From Neoceratodus forsteri (Eukaryota > Chordata > Ceratodontiformes > Ceratodontidae): a DNA stretch of 64,000 bases. The notes beneath the pieces are model-generated. The model made no database searches. It was given only the letters and a program-made list of their open reading frames with translations, and was not told the DNA's origin. Made by a program: the position numbers and the translations under genes. Shown here piece after piece: positions 31,956-44,460 of the stretch. Each line of letters opens with the position of its first letter. Positions within the stretch are counted from its first letter, which is position 1. The stretch spans positions 816,723,001 to 816,787,000 of the forward strand of contig CM057459.1 in NCBI GenBank assembly GCA_016271365.2, written 5' to 3'.

Positions 31956-34900
31956 GTCCATATTTCCCTAAGAGGAGGTCATATGTTTGATCCTGCTGCT
32001 GAGATCTTGCCTATCATATAGTATGGACCAAGTTTGTTACATGCCTACATTGCTGTAATCACTCAGTTTGCAGGTGGCTAATTAGACTCCATGCATATTG
32101 CATTTCATTCTTTTTCATCTGCCTTTTTACTATCTGTCTGGGTGATAACACTTCTACCCTTTCTTTTACCCCCTCCACAATTTTACCCTTTGTTGGCCAT
32201 TTGGCTTGCAAATAGGAGGCCTGTGGTGCCTTGGTACACATCTTACCTCCTCCCTGGATTGATGGAGGATCTCACTCTTCTAGCCAACCAGGGCTTTAAA
32301 GATCACATATTCAAGCTCTCCTGCCTTGGAAGTTCATTCACTTCTTCTCTCATAAACCCCTGCTGGGGCCCCCATTATTTGTCACAGATTGTAGTGATGT
32401 TTTAATGTTTCTGGATGTTGTTTTTTATGATTCCTGGTTCTCCCTGTCATTTTATATTGATGCTCACTGCTCTCCCTCCCTTCCTGGCTGACCCCCTGGT
32501 GCCCCATGCTCACATTCAAACTCAGGTTACCGGCATGGTACAAAGTAAGACACAGAGCGCCTTAGCGCAATTCACCACCAGACCCATGGACAATGCCCCT
32601 TTAACGCACTGTAACACCCATGTTGGCACTGACCAGAGCTGGTTAGTTAAGAAATGTGCTCTCGGCAGGCATGTCCTTTTCCACTGCGAGTGCACTGGAA
32701 ATGGCACCAAGACATGTGCAGGATGAGGAGTTCTTACTCTTCTGTGTCATTGATTGGCTGCTGCAGGTCATGTGGCATTTAAAAATTTGCACAAGCTCAA
32801 TATATGCTCCATGTATAAAACTATTACATCATGATGTTGAAGTTTTAAATTGCAAACATGTAGCAGAGTCCTTTTGGACCCACTTTGCTGGTGTAAAAAA
32901 CTGTTGATTTATAGTGCTTCTTCTGAACCCCATTTCAGCATCGGCTCACTCTTACTGGCCAGAGGCTTAGTGCATTGACAAGAGCATACCATTGAAGTAT
33001 CAGTGCAAACATTTCACAGTACTTTACTGACATGTCAATACTAACAGTTTTCTAATGTGCAAGTACTGCAGCTACTTTATAAATTTCTCAAAAAAAGTTA
33101 GTATTGATGTCTGACTACATTATATGCTCTTGAACACTACATTATCAAAGTTAAGTCCTCACTTGCACTGTAGATAAAGCAATCCCGTTAAATTTGTATG
33201 TAGAGTAGTTTATATTCAGACTATGGAATTCTTGCCATTTGTATTTTAATATTAACTTGTCTGGTCTTTCATATTAGGGTTCATGTGATTTGAATACAGA
33301 TGAGTTCTTTCTGCACTATATGAAATATTTAACTAATAGGAAATTGAATGAAAGAAACCAACACAGGTAATCAGTTGGTTCCTCATCTTAAATAAGAAAT
33401 CTCTGGTTATTTTTTATAGGACTTGTAGTGCCTTATTGTCAGTTACGATGATATGTAGAAAAAATGTAGAGCACTCTGTCTCTTAATTATGCTTACACTT
33501 TTGCACTGTACACAGATGTTTTTGCTAGTCATGCTAGTGACTGTAACAGAATTACAGCAACATAGCACCAATTGTATGGAACTATACCATGCTATGACTC
33601 TGTCACTCCCCCAGCAGCCCTTGCTATACGGTACCAGTCAGCAATTTGGTCCAGACTTTTTTTGGCTCATGGTAATTGTCCCACAAAGTTCAGTACAGTA
33701 CCTTCCACATTCTCTAACTTGACATTTCTACAGCATTTAGCAGTACACCTTGCCTGACTCTAGCCATCCAAGGAGCAACTCTCCTGTATTATGTTCCTAA
33801 AGTGCTTCCCCCACTGGCCTTCTTCCTTCCATTTGCAGCACTTTGGTCCCCTCTGTCAACTATCTGTAGGCAGTGGATTCACAGAAGACTATGGTTGATT
33901 GTCAAGGGAACCACCAACAGTCCAAACTTGACCCTGGGGGCTATTAGAATGGTATCCTTATGACATTTCTTGCACAGGTACAACACATTCACAGCCATAG
34001 TGCTCTGAAAAAGAGGCTCACAGGAAATCATCATTATGTGGTTGGGCCACAAAAATTCAAGACAGTCAAACAAATTAAATAACTTTATAGTCTCAGTGTG
34101 GCGATAGAGTATTGTCCCCCATCTTACATATGCAAAAGTCAGGCTGGCCCTCATCCATCATGGATGCTCAGTCACTGCCAGATATTTGTTGAAGGGCACA
34201 GGCTACACAACATTATGCTCATGCTGATTACTCACAAATCATTGCCCTGTTTTTAAAAATAAAACTTTATAAACACTGATTTACATGCATTTCTTGAATT
34301 TAACACCACATAGTGTTTCCTTTATTCACTGTATGTGTAGATGAAATTGTCATCCACCATAATCTTTTTGTTACATTCTCTTAAATTAGTTCTCTTTTGG
34401 TAGCCTTATATTCATAGGAAACAGTGTGAAACAAAAGTCAAAATAACATATTATAGCTTTATCCTCAAAAACCTTCCTTTACTTGCATACGCACTTCCTA
34501 CATTGTCGATGCTATAATAACATGTACAGTATATAATTCACTTTGATAGTCTGTAATACAGATTTCATTTGCATTAAATATCCATAACCCTCAATGTTGT
34601 GTATTTTCTGTGAGCATAAAGTCACATTTCTTCATTAAAAACAGCAACCCCTTATCCTAACTGTTATATGGTAACATCACATATCATTGTGTTACTCATC
34701 GCTCTATATAATTTTCCTGTGATGGCTTACAATTATTTCTCCTTTAAGGTAATGCAGTTAAATCAGTGCCATTATTCCTGCATGTACCTGCAAATTCAGT
34801 GTGCTGCTAGGTTACAAGGGGCATACTACAGCACATCACTACACAGTTCTAGTTTTTGTGCCAAACCTCTTTTTATGAGTGTACATAGGATTCTATACTG

Positions 34901-36592
34901 GTACTAACATAATCAATTCATTCTTAACTTTTTGCTTTTTGAACTGTTCCAGTATCTGGGATACTAGTACCATGGTTGCATCATAACTCACATTCAGTCA
35001 TCTGTAGGTGTGCTTTCATCTTGCCACAGCAAATTCCAACACAGGGTTCAATGGGGCTGCAGAGAAAAAGTCTGCACCTATGATCTAGGTGAAAGGCAGT
35101 AAGGTCAATATGTACAAGGTTTCAAACTTTCCCCTCCACTCCATCTTTGCTGTGCTGAGGTCTTGGGATGGTATGCTCAGCTAGCATGTCCCAACAATCT
35201 GACCTGTGGAAAAACACTTGTGGGAGGAAAATAACTAAGAGCAGATTGGCAGTGTACAGAGCAAATAAAGACCACAGGACAAATAAGACAAAATAAATAA
35301 CCTAATGAGCAAAACTTTAATTTTACTGACTAATCTGATTGTGCCAGACACTGTATAGTAGGCACAGTGCATAAACAATAGTTACAATAAACAGTTGCTT
35401 TGCTCACATCTATTTTTGAACTTCAACATACTTAACACATCGCTCATATTTTTACTTACTCATGTCTCACAGCCTACTCTGACTGCCAATAATCCTTAGC
35501 AACTGTAGGTTTAAACCTCCAAAGCCCTCATTTGTCATTACTCTATGTAGCCCAGTCTACAATCTGTACACAAGCTTTGTTGGTGACAATGGCTACATGG
35601 TACAATCAAAGCCTAACCCAGCCCACAGGCCACTACCAGATACCCAACCACGACATATAACACTGCACCACTGTAATTTAATCTATCAACCTTGTCACTC
35701 TAAGTATTACATTTCCTTTGAAATACTTTTTCCCATAGGTATTCACATTCAATAGCATTAACAGGCTGACAGTTCAAGCTATGGACAAGCCAAGTCATTT
35801 GACTTTGAGCCCAATTTTACAAGGTCCCTTTTGAAATGTTCCCTTTAAAATAGAAAAATAAATACCACAGTTTTTAGGTTGTCTCTGGATTATGGCACCT
35901 GGAGATAAGCATCGATCATTTGTGGTGATGTTCCTTGGAGACAAACGATGCTGAATTCACATGAACTCGATGCTGGTCTTCTTCCTGAAACTTTCTCTGG
36001 AATTGCAGGTACTATGCCTCAGTGCAACACACAATGTCTAAATGTTTCCTGATTTCATTTACTGCCCTCCTGTCCCTGCTCGGGGATACAGGTGGTACCC
36101 TATTGCCAAATAGTTCACTTTACAGCTAGTTTCTCGTACCCTACCATGCTGTATACCTCAACTGACTGGGCTGGATCCCTCTTGTCTGGTCTGGGAGGTC
36201 TTGTCTATCTGCTTGATTTACCTAAATCTGTGCAGTGCAACTCCTTTCAAACTCCAACATTTTAAATAAATACATTCCAGGTCTATGAGTGGTACACATC
36301 ATTCTCCCTCCCCAAACACCAATCAGCTTTTATTCCCCTCTGGAATCCTGCAGCAGAATAAGGCTCAATGGAATGCTCAGTTTGATGTTCTTGAGGAATT
36401 GTCAGCTCCACCTCTACTTTCTTATGGGAAGAATGGCAAAAACTTCCCAGCAATGCTTTACCACATTTAAACACATTTTAAAGTTCATTTAAGCACTTTC
36501 ACACTTATCTGTCAGTAAAGCTGACATGTTTAGAATTTTGCTGAACTAGGGGTGGTGACCAAGTCTCATAGTACTGAGCAGCAAGGCTGCTG
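31956..36592. other. Long gene-free stretch
   Basis: About 4.6 kb of AT-rich sequence. I found no reading frame with a recognised domain, no tRNA-like boxes and no convincing terminal repeats. It could hold decayed elements or unique intergenic or intronic DNA. Confidence 0.45.
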
Positions 36593-37271
36593 CACCCCAT
36601 TAGTGGTGGGCAAAGTTAGAAAACTTCACTCCATGGAGAAATTCATATTTTTTGCACAAATTCGCAGATTCAATCCACAATATGAAGTTCAACTTTGCCT
36701 TACAGCTAGGACTTTGTGAATGGTGAATCTGGTAACTTTGCATGCAGATTTTGGCCCCTGGTGAAGTTTGCAATTATAAATGGGATTGGAGGTCCCATGA
36801 TGCTACAATGAGCTGCATTGCCATGCATAGGCTGACTTCATTGCAGTCTTATAAAGACAGAGTTAGTGTTAAGTCTGCTCTGAATCTCTATGCCCATTAA
36901 CCTTTGCAAAGCATTTAAAACATTAATTTTTTCAACAAAATCACTCCCTACAGTGCCTAGTGTTCCTTGTTCCTCTAGATTACCAAATATGTTTAGTATT
37001 CTTTCTAATTTAGTTACTTTTTGCCTCATTTTCCTTTATGCACTTCTGTCCATGGCATCAGAAGGGACAGGCTGATACAGCTGCCAAGGCTGTACCAGCC
37101 CATCCCTTCCAGCACAGTGGCCATTCTGAGTCTCCGTCTCTCATTCCACAGATCCCTCAAGCTGTTGGTGCAAGCTGGGGGACTTCATTAAGCCCCAACC
37201 ACCAGTTTTTCCACCTTATTTTATCCCATTAACCCTGAATCCCAAGACAAGGTCAGGCATGTGTGTGGAGG

Positions 37272-37288
37272 TATGCATGCATGCATGC
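37272..37288. repeat. (ATGC)n short tandem repeat
   Basis: Four consecutive ATGC units inside the hAT element. Confidence 0.8.
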
Positions 37289-39032
37289 CTCAGCCTAAAA
37301 AGACTCTGTTTCTCCCACCTCTGGCCTAGCACCTAGACCCCCTCTGATGCTTGCCCCACCACCATGTCTCCATATGGTGGTGGCACAGGCCAGGAGAGAT
37401 AAGCTCCTCATTTCAGGAGTGGAGAGTTGCATAGCTGCTGACCTATCCTCACCCAGCCCCCCAGCTGACCCCCAGCAACCCATGCTCATCACCAAATGTG
37501 AGTCACCAGTGTGGCAGGAGGTAAGGTGCAATGCATCAGCCTTCCATGCCACTGAGCTGGCTCTAATTTAGTTACTTTAAAGTCATAGATTTAATTTTCT
37601 GTAGTGTGTGTGTAGTGAGGTAGTGCTGTGGGGGAGGAGATCTGTGTTACCTAGCTTGCCAGTAGCATCAAGCAAAAGTCAGTCTTTTCTGTCTGAGCAG
37701 CAGTAGTGCTGTTGTAGGCAGTGTTTTGTGTGACTAATTTTTCCTGATTCTATGGATCGTAATTTTAGTACTGTAACAGTAAGGTGTGTTTTACTGAATT
37801 ATTTTTTGTCATTGTTTGACTATATTGATTTCATTTTTATTTATTGATTGAAGTTAGAGTTTTTGTTTACACAGTATCATTGTTATAATTAGCTGAGTTG
37901 TGTCTTGCCTGTGTTCTCTTAGACTTTGAAATCACTGTTGTGTATTGTTTGAGTAAAAAAAAAGAAAAAATAATATATTTGTGATGCTGTTTTTGTTTAC
38001 TATCTGCGTACTTCAGTAAAGTTTTATGAAGTGTTGTGTTGTGTTCCTAAATCTACACATATAACAAAATGCCCATACAAAGATGCTCCAGTAAAGTAGG
38101 AGCTAATTGCAGCTGCAATGCTGCCAAAAAGAGCATAGTTTCCATGGATTAGAAGGGTATGGCAACTACTTCTAATGCAGGTTTCTCAGAGGTCAGTACT
38201 GCTGGCATTACTGAAAAAGGACTAGTTGGTGCAAGCAGGGGCATTATTGTAGACAACTTGTTCTCCACGACATCAGTGGCATCAATGCTGGTGGGTGCTG
38301 GCACATCTGGCAGTAGAAGCAGTGACAACAGGAGCAGTCCATGAATCCCAAAAATATCTTGTGCTGGGAATTCTAGCTGAAAAAAGACATATAAGAAACA
38401 TAAAAATTAAAAAAAAAAACAATTCCAATAGGATAACATTTCAAATTTAACAAGCCATACCTCCATTTGATTTTGGAGGTAAGGGACAATCTATATACCA
38501 AAAAAACACACAATAAGTACTACAAGACTAACACATACTACCCCCATACAAATTAATGGGATATGCATAGTGCCCCAAAAGTACCTCCCAAATTTACCAT
38601 AGTGTGGAATACACAGTTTAAGTATGATAATCATAAAAAATCCACCATGTATGTATCTCATCCTGGACTACAACCATGCAAAGTTTCAGGCAACTCCAAC
38701 ATAAATTGATTGAGTTATGCCAACACACTTTTGCCCATACAAAATTAACTCCCTGGAGGTAAAATGAACACTTAATACGTTTTTTTTGTGAAGCGAGCCC
38801 GACAAAAGAAAATTAGAATGAAGCAGATAAATCACTTTGCCAGAATTCCCTTAAACGTGCTCAAAGCAGGGGTTTAGAATGGCTCTTGACTAACACAGTT
38901 GCCTTAAACCTTGTTAACAGCAGTGCAAATGTGAACTGTGTTGTAACATGGTTTAAGGCAATCAACACAACATCACAATCCTGATTTCGGACCAGCTGTG
39001 AAGGAAAAAAGACTGCTTATCCCTCTGGTGAA

Positions 39033-39053
39033 TTGCTGCTGCTGCTGCTGCTG
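39033..39053. repeat. (GCT)n trinucleotide repeat
   Basis: Seven consecutive GCT/CTG units inside the hAT element. No coding frame uses them convincingly. Confidence 0.9.
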
Positions 39054-39116
39054 GAATTTAAATTTACTGTAGTTTTTAATTTTTTCCTTAAAACAGTAAA
39101 AATCTAAATATAAAAA

Positions 39117-39257
39117 ATGACTGGGAAGAGAAGGTCAAGTAAAGGGAGAGGTGCCGGTAAGGCAGCCAACATGTGCATTTGTTGTGTGAGCCAAAATGTT
39201 GCTGCACCTAAAGAACTTCCTCTGCAACAGCTTCCTCCATTGGCTCTGAGTTGGTAA
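39117..39257 (+). pseudogene. Short basic ORF inside hAT element, unassigned
   Basis: A 46-residue frame beginning MTGKRRSSKGRGAGK is followed by a C-I-C-C-V cluster and ends at a TAA. I do not recognise it. A highly basic N-terminus just after an A-rich leader would suit the start of a transposase or DNA-binding protein whose remainder is lost. A related but degenerate stretch starts at 38071, and downstream of both is a shared GTGGCATCMATGCTGGTGGG segment. This could also be chance. Confidence 0.25.
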
Positions 39258-39919
39258 TAGTAGTAGCAAAGGAGTAGTTCCTGGAAGTGGCATGGGTGCA
39301 TTCATGTTGCAAAATAATTTTCTGCCATATGTGTGGCATCCATGCTGGTGGGTACTTGGGGAGGTGGCAACAAGAGGAATAGTTTAAGAGGTAGCAGAAT
39401 ATCTGGCTGAGGAACAGTAGTCAAGGAGGATGTTGCTGGTGTCCACTTCACTGCTGGTGGTGGTGGTGGTGGCACTGAGCCTCATCTGGATAATAGGTCT
39501 TCAGTATGGATATATGGACCAGTGGACAAACAGATGGGAGCTCCTTTCTGTGATTACAACACATTGGGCATAGGTAGCTGGGGTACTACTCAACTCTGGC
39601 CAGAGGACACAATTGCACTAAGCCTAGTTGCAGTGGGACTAACACTCAGGGTATTTGCCAGCAGGTTATGCTGGCAGTGGAGCATGTAACTGGATCACAC
39701 ACAGGTGAGAAAATATTAGATTTGCTCTTGACTGAGACTGATGACTGCATGCAGCCTGTGGTGGTGCCACTGGGGGTGCCTCAGGCATCTTCATGCTGCC
39801 GCGGAGTTGGGTGGACAGGAGACTGCTGATCTTGAGACATTTGTATATCAGTAGCTTCATTTTGTTCAAGCTTCACCTTGGTGTAACCCAAGGGTGAAGT
39901 TACAGGTGAAGTTTTTATT

Positions 39920-40135
39920 TTAATTTTTTTATTTTTGTCTTTGGTAACCAGATAAAGCCCACTAGATACAAGTGCCTATTTTCAGGGGTGACCTGGGAGC
40001 ACTGGGTGGTTAAATGACTTGCTCAGAGTCACACAGTAAGTGCAGGTTGTAAGAATCAAACCAATGTCTGGTCTGCCGGATGTACCAAGCTCGTTCACAG
40101 CTCATTACTCTAACATCTAGGCTATACTGCCAGCC
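39920..40135 (-). mobile_element. CORE/MIR-like SINE, minus strand
   Basis: Read on the minus strand, it starts GGCTGGCAGTATAGCCTAGA, has the B-box-like TGGTTTGATTCTTAC, then CTGTGTGACTCTGAGCAAGT and CATTTAACCACCCAGTGCTC, and ends in CCCAGGTCACCCCTGAAAAT plus an A-rich tail. It is the same family as the copies at 18642 and 31785. It is inserted near the right end of the hAT element, so it is younger than that element. Confidence 0.8.
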
Positions 40136-40274
40136 TAGTTGCCAGCGAAGTTGCCAATAATGAATTTCCCAAGAAAACAAAAACAATTCTCCAAATGATT
40201 TGTGAAGGTGCATTTTGTGAACTTGCCTTAACTTTGCTGGTTAATTAAAACTTTGCAGTATCTCTACACCCCAT

Positions 40275-40529
40275 GCTATCACAGTTAAGCCAGTTCAGTC
40301 TGTCTGGGAGACAGAAGTAAAATAACACCATGTGATGCAGAGACATGCATGTTAGAGCAAAATGGTTCAGTCCTGCAGACAGGGAGTTGGGGGGGTGTGT
40401 GTGCAGCAGATGTAACCGGGAGACTGATAGGTCAGAGATCCTCCCATCCCCAAGTCCCAAGCAATTAAGCAAGATGGGGGGGGGGGGTCCCCACTATGAA
40501 TATAATCCTGAATAAAAAAAGGAACATAT
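40275..40529. other. Short spacer with poly-G tract
   Basis: No gene is seen. A 13-base G run lies at 40476-40488. Confidence 0.5.
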
Positions 40530-41720
40530 TTTTTGTGGATATTACCCTCTGCTGCTTTTTCAATTATTTTTATTGGGAAAGGGGGCACTCTTTAGAGAGC
40601 CTGTAATGTATCCCCATTCCCTAAGGAAGAAGTAACCTGAAGACAGCAGAAGAAGTCTGATCACCCATAGGTTGAACTCTGAATTTGAACAAATGATTTA
40701 ATAGTGTCATTTTGCACAAACTGACCTAATTTAACCAGACCCAGCCTCTGCCACCTAATAAAGGTGGTGTCAGTCCTGGAAGAGAACTCAGAACATCTAT
40801 CTATTTGAGTATACTGTAGGGTATTAAGGAGTGGGTAAGGTGAAATTCTCATTGCACTGTACTCCAGTTTAAATACGGCTGTCTGTGCCAGGGATTGGAA
40901 GCTAAGTGGGCAGTTAGGTTCTCAATAGGGGTGTCAAATACCAACCCTGAGGAATGTCCCATGTTATCATATTGTTTCATTATCTTCCAAGCCCATCACC
41001 TTCGCACTTTTTGTTCTCTATCCAGGGTAATAATCCTGCCATCTAGTAGTACAGTTTTAAATTTGGGATACCAGACCCACTGCTTGCTTTTGGCCTCTGT
41101 GTGTCCCTCCAGTTCACCCATGATTTCTTCCCACTGCAAATAAAATGATGTAGTGAAGTGCTCATTCTTGTCCTTCAGTCTTGGAAATGGGAAGGTGTAA
41201 TGTCTGAAAAAGGAAAAAGAAATCTGGGAAGAACACCTATTCAGATACAGTCAATGCACCCAAAGTGGGAAAGAGTTAAGCGCTCCCATCATTTGAGATC
41301 TCTAAAGACTTCCACTTGCAGTATACCCTAGTTAGCATGATACAGCTCCCTTAGCCCAACCAGAATATGTATTCCTAAATATCAAAATTGTGTCTGCACC
41401 CACTTAAAGGTAATTAGACTTCTTAACTCTGCTGTGAGTGTTCAACTTATCAGGACTACATCTGTCTTTCCTTCATTAATTTTGAACCCCAAAACCATTC
41501 CGTAGTCTTATAAGATCTCCCTAATCACCAGGAATGTATGGATCAGGTTTTTCAGATACAACATTGTGTCATCAGCATCAAGGGAAATCCAGTTTTCCAC
41601 CCTCTTATTGCATTACCTACTAAAGAATGGTGCTCCCTCACCACGATCACCAATGGTTCAATACTAAGAGGGAATACTATAGGAAAGAGTTTATACCATT
41701 CTCTCCCAGGTTTTTAAATT
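40530..41720 (-). pseudogene. L1/Tx1-like LINE ORF2 fragment
   Basis: On the minus strand near 41440-41600 the translation shows L-D-A-D-D-T-x-L-Y-L, then a QDYGMVLGFKINEGKTDV-type stretch, the Y-A-D-D box and following helix of L1-type reverse transcriptases. Downstream (40661-41150) segments such as W-Y-P-K-F-K, then WQRLGLVKLGQFVQNDTIKS match the L1 region after the reverse transcriptase. The copy has many stops and frameshifts and lacks the endonuclease. It is interrupted or bounded by CR1-B2 to the right. Confidence 0.65.
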
Positions 41721-41811
41721 GTGCTCTCATTTTTTAAATGTTTGTCAATGCAATAAAATGACCAGACATTGCTTTACTTTTATTGCTTTACAAATATGTC
41801 ATGGGTTTCCT

Positions 41812-43825
41812 TAACATAGATACATGGACAGTGTCGGCAGATAAGGGCCTATGGCCCACCCAGTCTGCCCATTTGAGCTTGTAAGTTCAGTTTGTTTTCC
41901 TAGAAGTCTGTTGCACCTTACCTCTGACCTCCAGAATTCCTTTATGTCTATCCCATGCATTCTTAAATCCTGTGATTGTTTCAGCCCCCACCACTTCCTC
42001 TGGCAGGGTGTTCCACTTGTCCACCACCCGTTCTGTGAAGAAATTCTTTCTCATGTTTCCTCTGAATCGTCCTCCCTCCAACTTCAGTCTAGTCCTGGAA
42101 CATCTTTTTCACTTAAAAATAGTGTTTTCCTGCACCCTGTTCCTCCCTGTAAGATACTTGTATGTCTCTATCATATCCCCTCTCTCCCTCCTCTCCTCCA
42201 GGGAGTACATGTTCAGTTCCTTCAACCTGTCTTCATAGGACTTGTGATGCAATGCATGCACCATCTTTGTTGCCCTCCTCTGAACCTTCTCTACCCTGTC
42301 TATGTCCTTACGTAGGTATGGTCTCCAGAACTGTACACTGTACTCCAGGTGGGGCCTCACTAGTGTCTTGTATAGCGGAATTATGACCTCCCTTTTCCTG
42401 CTGGTAATGCCCCTGTCTATACATCCCAGCATCCTATTTGCTTTACCTGCTGCCTTGTCACACTGTTTCCCTACTTTGAGGTCATCAGAGATGATAACCC
42501 CAAGATCCCTTTTCTGCTTGGTGCATGCTATATCCTCACCCCCCAACTGATATATTGTGCCAGGGTTTTTGTGCCCCATATGCATTATCTTGCACTTCTT
42601 TGCATTGAATTTCAACTGCCAAACCCTGACCATTCTTCAAGTTTCTGCAGGTCGCTTCTCATTCTGTCTACACCCTCTGGTGTGTCTACTCTGTTACAGA
42701 GCTTTGTGTCATCAGCGAACAGTGAAATTGTGCCTTCTAGGTCCTTCGCCTGTCACTGATGAAGATGTTGAATAGGACCGGTCCCAGCACTGATCCTGTG
42801 GTACCCCACTGGTCACTCTTCTCCTCTGTGGAGTGACAGCCATTTACCACCACCCTCTGTGTCCTGCGCCCAGCCAGTTACCTACCCACCACACTACTGT
42901 CCTGCCCACACCCATATTCCCAGTTTGTTTAATAGTCTTCTATGTGGCACAGTGTCAAAGGCCTTGCTGAAGTCCAGATAGGCCATGTCCACTGCCCTCC
43001 CTGATCCACCTCCCTAGTCACCCAGTCAAAAATTCAATGAGGTTGGTCTGACATGACCTCCCCCTGGTGAAACCATGTTGCCTTGGGTTCTGTAGTCCAT
43101 TGACAACCAGATGTTCCACCAATCTCTCCTTCAGTAGTGCTTCCATGATCTTCCCCACTACCGAGGTGAGGCTGACTGGTCTGTAGTTCCCTGCTTCCTC
43201 TTTGTTCCCACTTTTATATAAGGGGACTACATCTGCTGTCCTCCAGTCTTTGGGTACCTCCCCTGTTTCCAGTGATCGGCTAAACAGGATAGCCAGAGGT
43301 TCAGCCACCACCTCTCTTAGTTCTTTAAGGACCCTGGGGTGCACCCATCTGGACTCATTGCTTTATCAACTCTTATTGCTTCCAGTTCCTTCAGGACCCT
43401 TTCTGTGTAGGGACTTGTGTCCATTTCTGCACCATTCTCACCCCTTGTACTCCCTTCAGACCCATTACCCTCCTCTTCCTCAGTAGAGACTGAGCAGAAA
43501 TACCTGTTCAGTATGTCAGCTTTACTGTTGTCATCCTCCACGTGGCCCCCATCCTCCCCCTTCAGTCTCACTATCCCTCCTTTGTCTTTCTTTTTTCACT
43601 TATGTACCTGTAAAAGGTTTTGTCCCCTCTACCCACTGATTTTGCAATGTGTTCTTCTGTCTGAGCTTTGGCTTCCCTTACTGACCTCCCTGCCTCCCTT
43701 TGCTTCTCCTGGTACTTCTCCCTATCCCCTTCTGCCTGTGTCTTTTTGTATTGCCTGAATGCAATCTTTTTGGCTTTAACTTTCTTTGCTACCTCTTTGG
43801 AAAACCATAATTCTTTCCTATACAT
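41812..43825 (-). mobile_element. 5'-truncated CR1 LINE (copy B2)
   Basis: This is the same family as copy B1: the terminal ACATAGATACATGGACAGTG, the 3' UTR and the ORF2 linker/RT/C-terminal order all match with small indels. It extends about 40 bp further 5' than B1, into a K-E-L-W-F-S-K-E-V-A-K-K segment. It lies between L1-like fragments of opposite orientation. Confidence 0.88.
42070..43825 (-). pseudogene. CR1-B2 ORF2 (linker, RT, C-terminus)
   Basis: The minus-strand linker (43317-43825) includes ELWFSKEVAKKVKAKKIAF and SVGRGDKTFYRYISEKRK. The reverse transcriptase (about 42700-43344) includes DWRTADVVPLYKSGNKEEAG, YRPVSLTSVVGKIMEALLKE and the D-F-S-K-A-F-D block. The C-terminal frame (42109-42633) has LVRPHLEYSVQFWRPYL and ERRERGDMIETYKYL. 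Unlike copy B1, the catalytic box still reads L-F-A-D-D-T-K. Single-base indels near 42750-43030 and 43350-43410 break the frame, so the copy is inactive. Confidence 0.86.
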
Positions 43826-43922
43826 ATAAAACACATATATAAAACATAGTTTCCTATAATGTAAAAGGAGTAAACTTCCCAGTTCAGTGCGCCTGAATTT
43901 TATCAGAAGTTAAACATATAAA

Positions 43923-44460
43923 ATGCAACATCTCCTCTATACAGAAGACACCTCTCTTCAACCAAACCTTGGAAACTTAGAAGGATGTGGGATGGTCATG
44001 TCTGCAGCCTCCAACCCCTGGGAGAAGAAAGCAGATGCTGCAATATTAGTGAGACTGGGCTGCCCTTTAGAAATAATCTCCTCAGAAGAAAGTAAGAATG
44101 GGAGGTTAGTGATACTAATGGGCAAAGTTCAAGGGGATATTTTACACTTTGTAAATGTACAGTATGTGCACCAAATGAAAGTTTTGGGTCCTTTTCCCAA
44201 GAGGTTTGTGGCAAATTGTGCAGTTTATGTGGGGGAGGAGAACATCATTGGATGAGATTTTAATTGCACACACTCCACAGTGGAATACCATTTCTCAGGA
44301 CATATGGGGACACACAGGGCAGCAGCCAAGAAGATTAACATCTTTCTAACCGAGATGGGTCTTACTGATATTTGGTGGAGCATATACATACAGTAGATGA
44401 AAAGGACTTTACATTCTGCTCGCACCCACATTCAGCTTACTCCAGAACTTACATGTTTTT
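43923..44460 (+). pseudogene. L1-like ORF2 endonuclease
   Basis: The frame from 43923 (110 residues) contains ILVRLGCPLEIISSEESKNG, then GRLVILMGKVQGDILHFVNV, the hallmark strand before the Y-x-P motif of L1 endonucleases. After a stop, D-F-N-C remains from G-D-F-N-C, and farther on there is M-G-L-T-D-I-W followed by a FLLRKPIFKK stretch resembling the S-R-I-D-x-F segment. The start of the endonuclease is missing. The nuclease active site is incomplete. Confidence 0.68.

Larger units (their letters stand above)
36593..40274. mobile_element. hAT transposon with 8-bp TSD (3.67 kb)
   Basis: CACCCCAT occurs at 36593-36600 and 40267-40274 and flanks an element from 36601 to 40266. The left end is TAGTGGTGGGCAAAGTTAG. 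The right end on the opposite strand is TAGAGATACTGCAAAGTT. Both share the TAGAGATG-like start and CAAAGTT with the other hAT elements in this window. No full transposase is present. Short frames starting MTGKRRSSKGRGAGK (39117-39257) and MPIQRCSSKV (38071) could be remains of an internal gene. A CORE-type SINE has inserted at about 39920-40135. It is most likely a non-autonomous or decayed copy. Confidence 0.78.

Noticed and set aside
36601..36840. Start of the hAT element as a separate unit extending only to about 36840
   Set aside because: The exact CACCCCAT duplication and matching right terminus at 40266 support the longer element instead.
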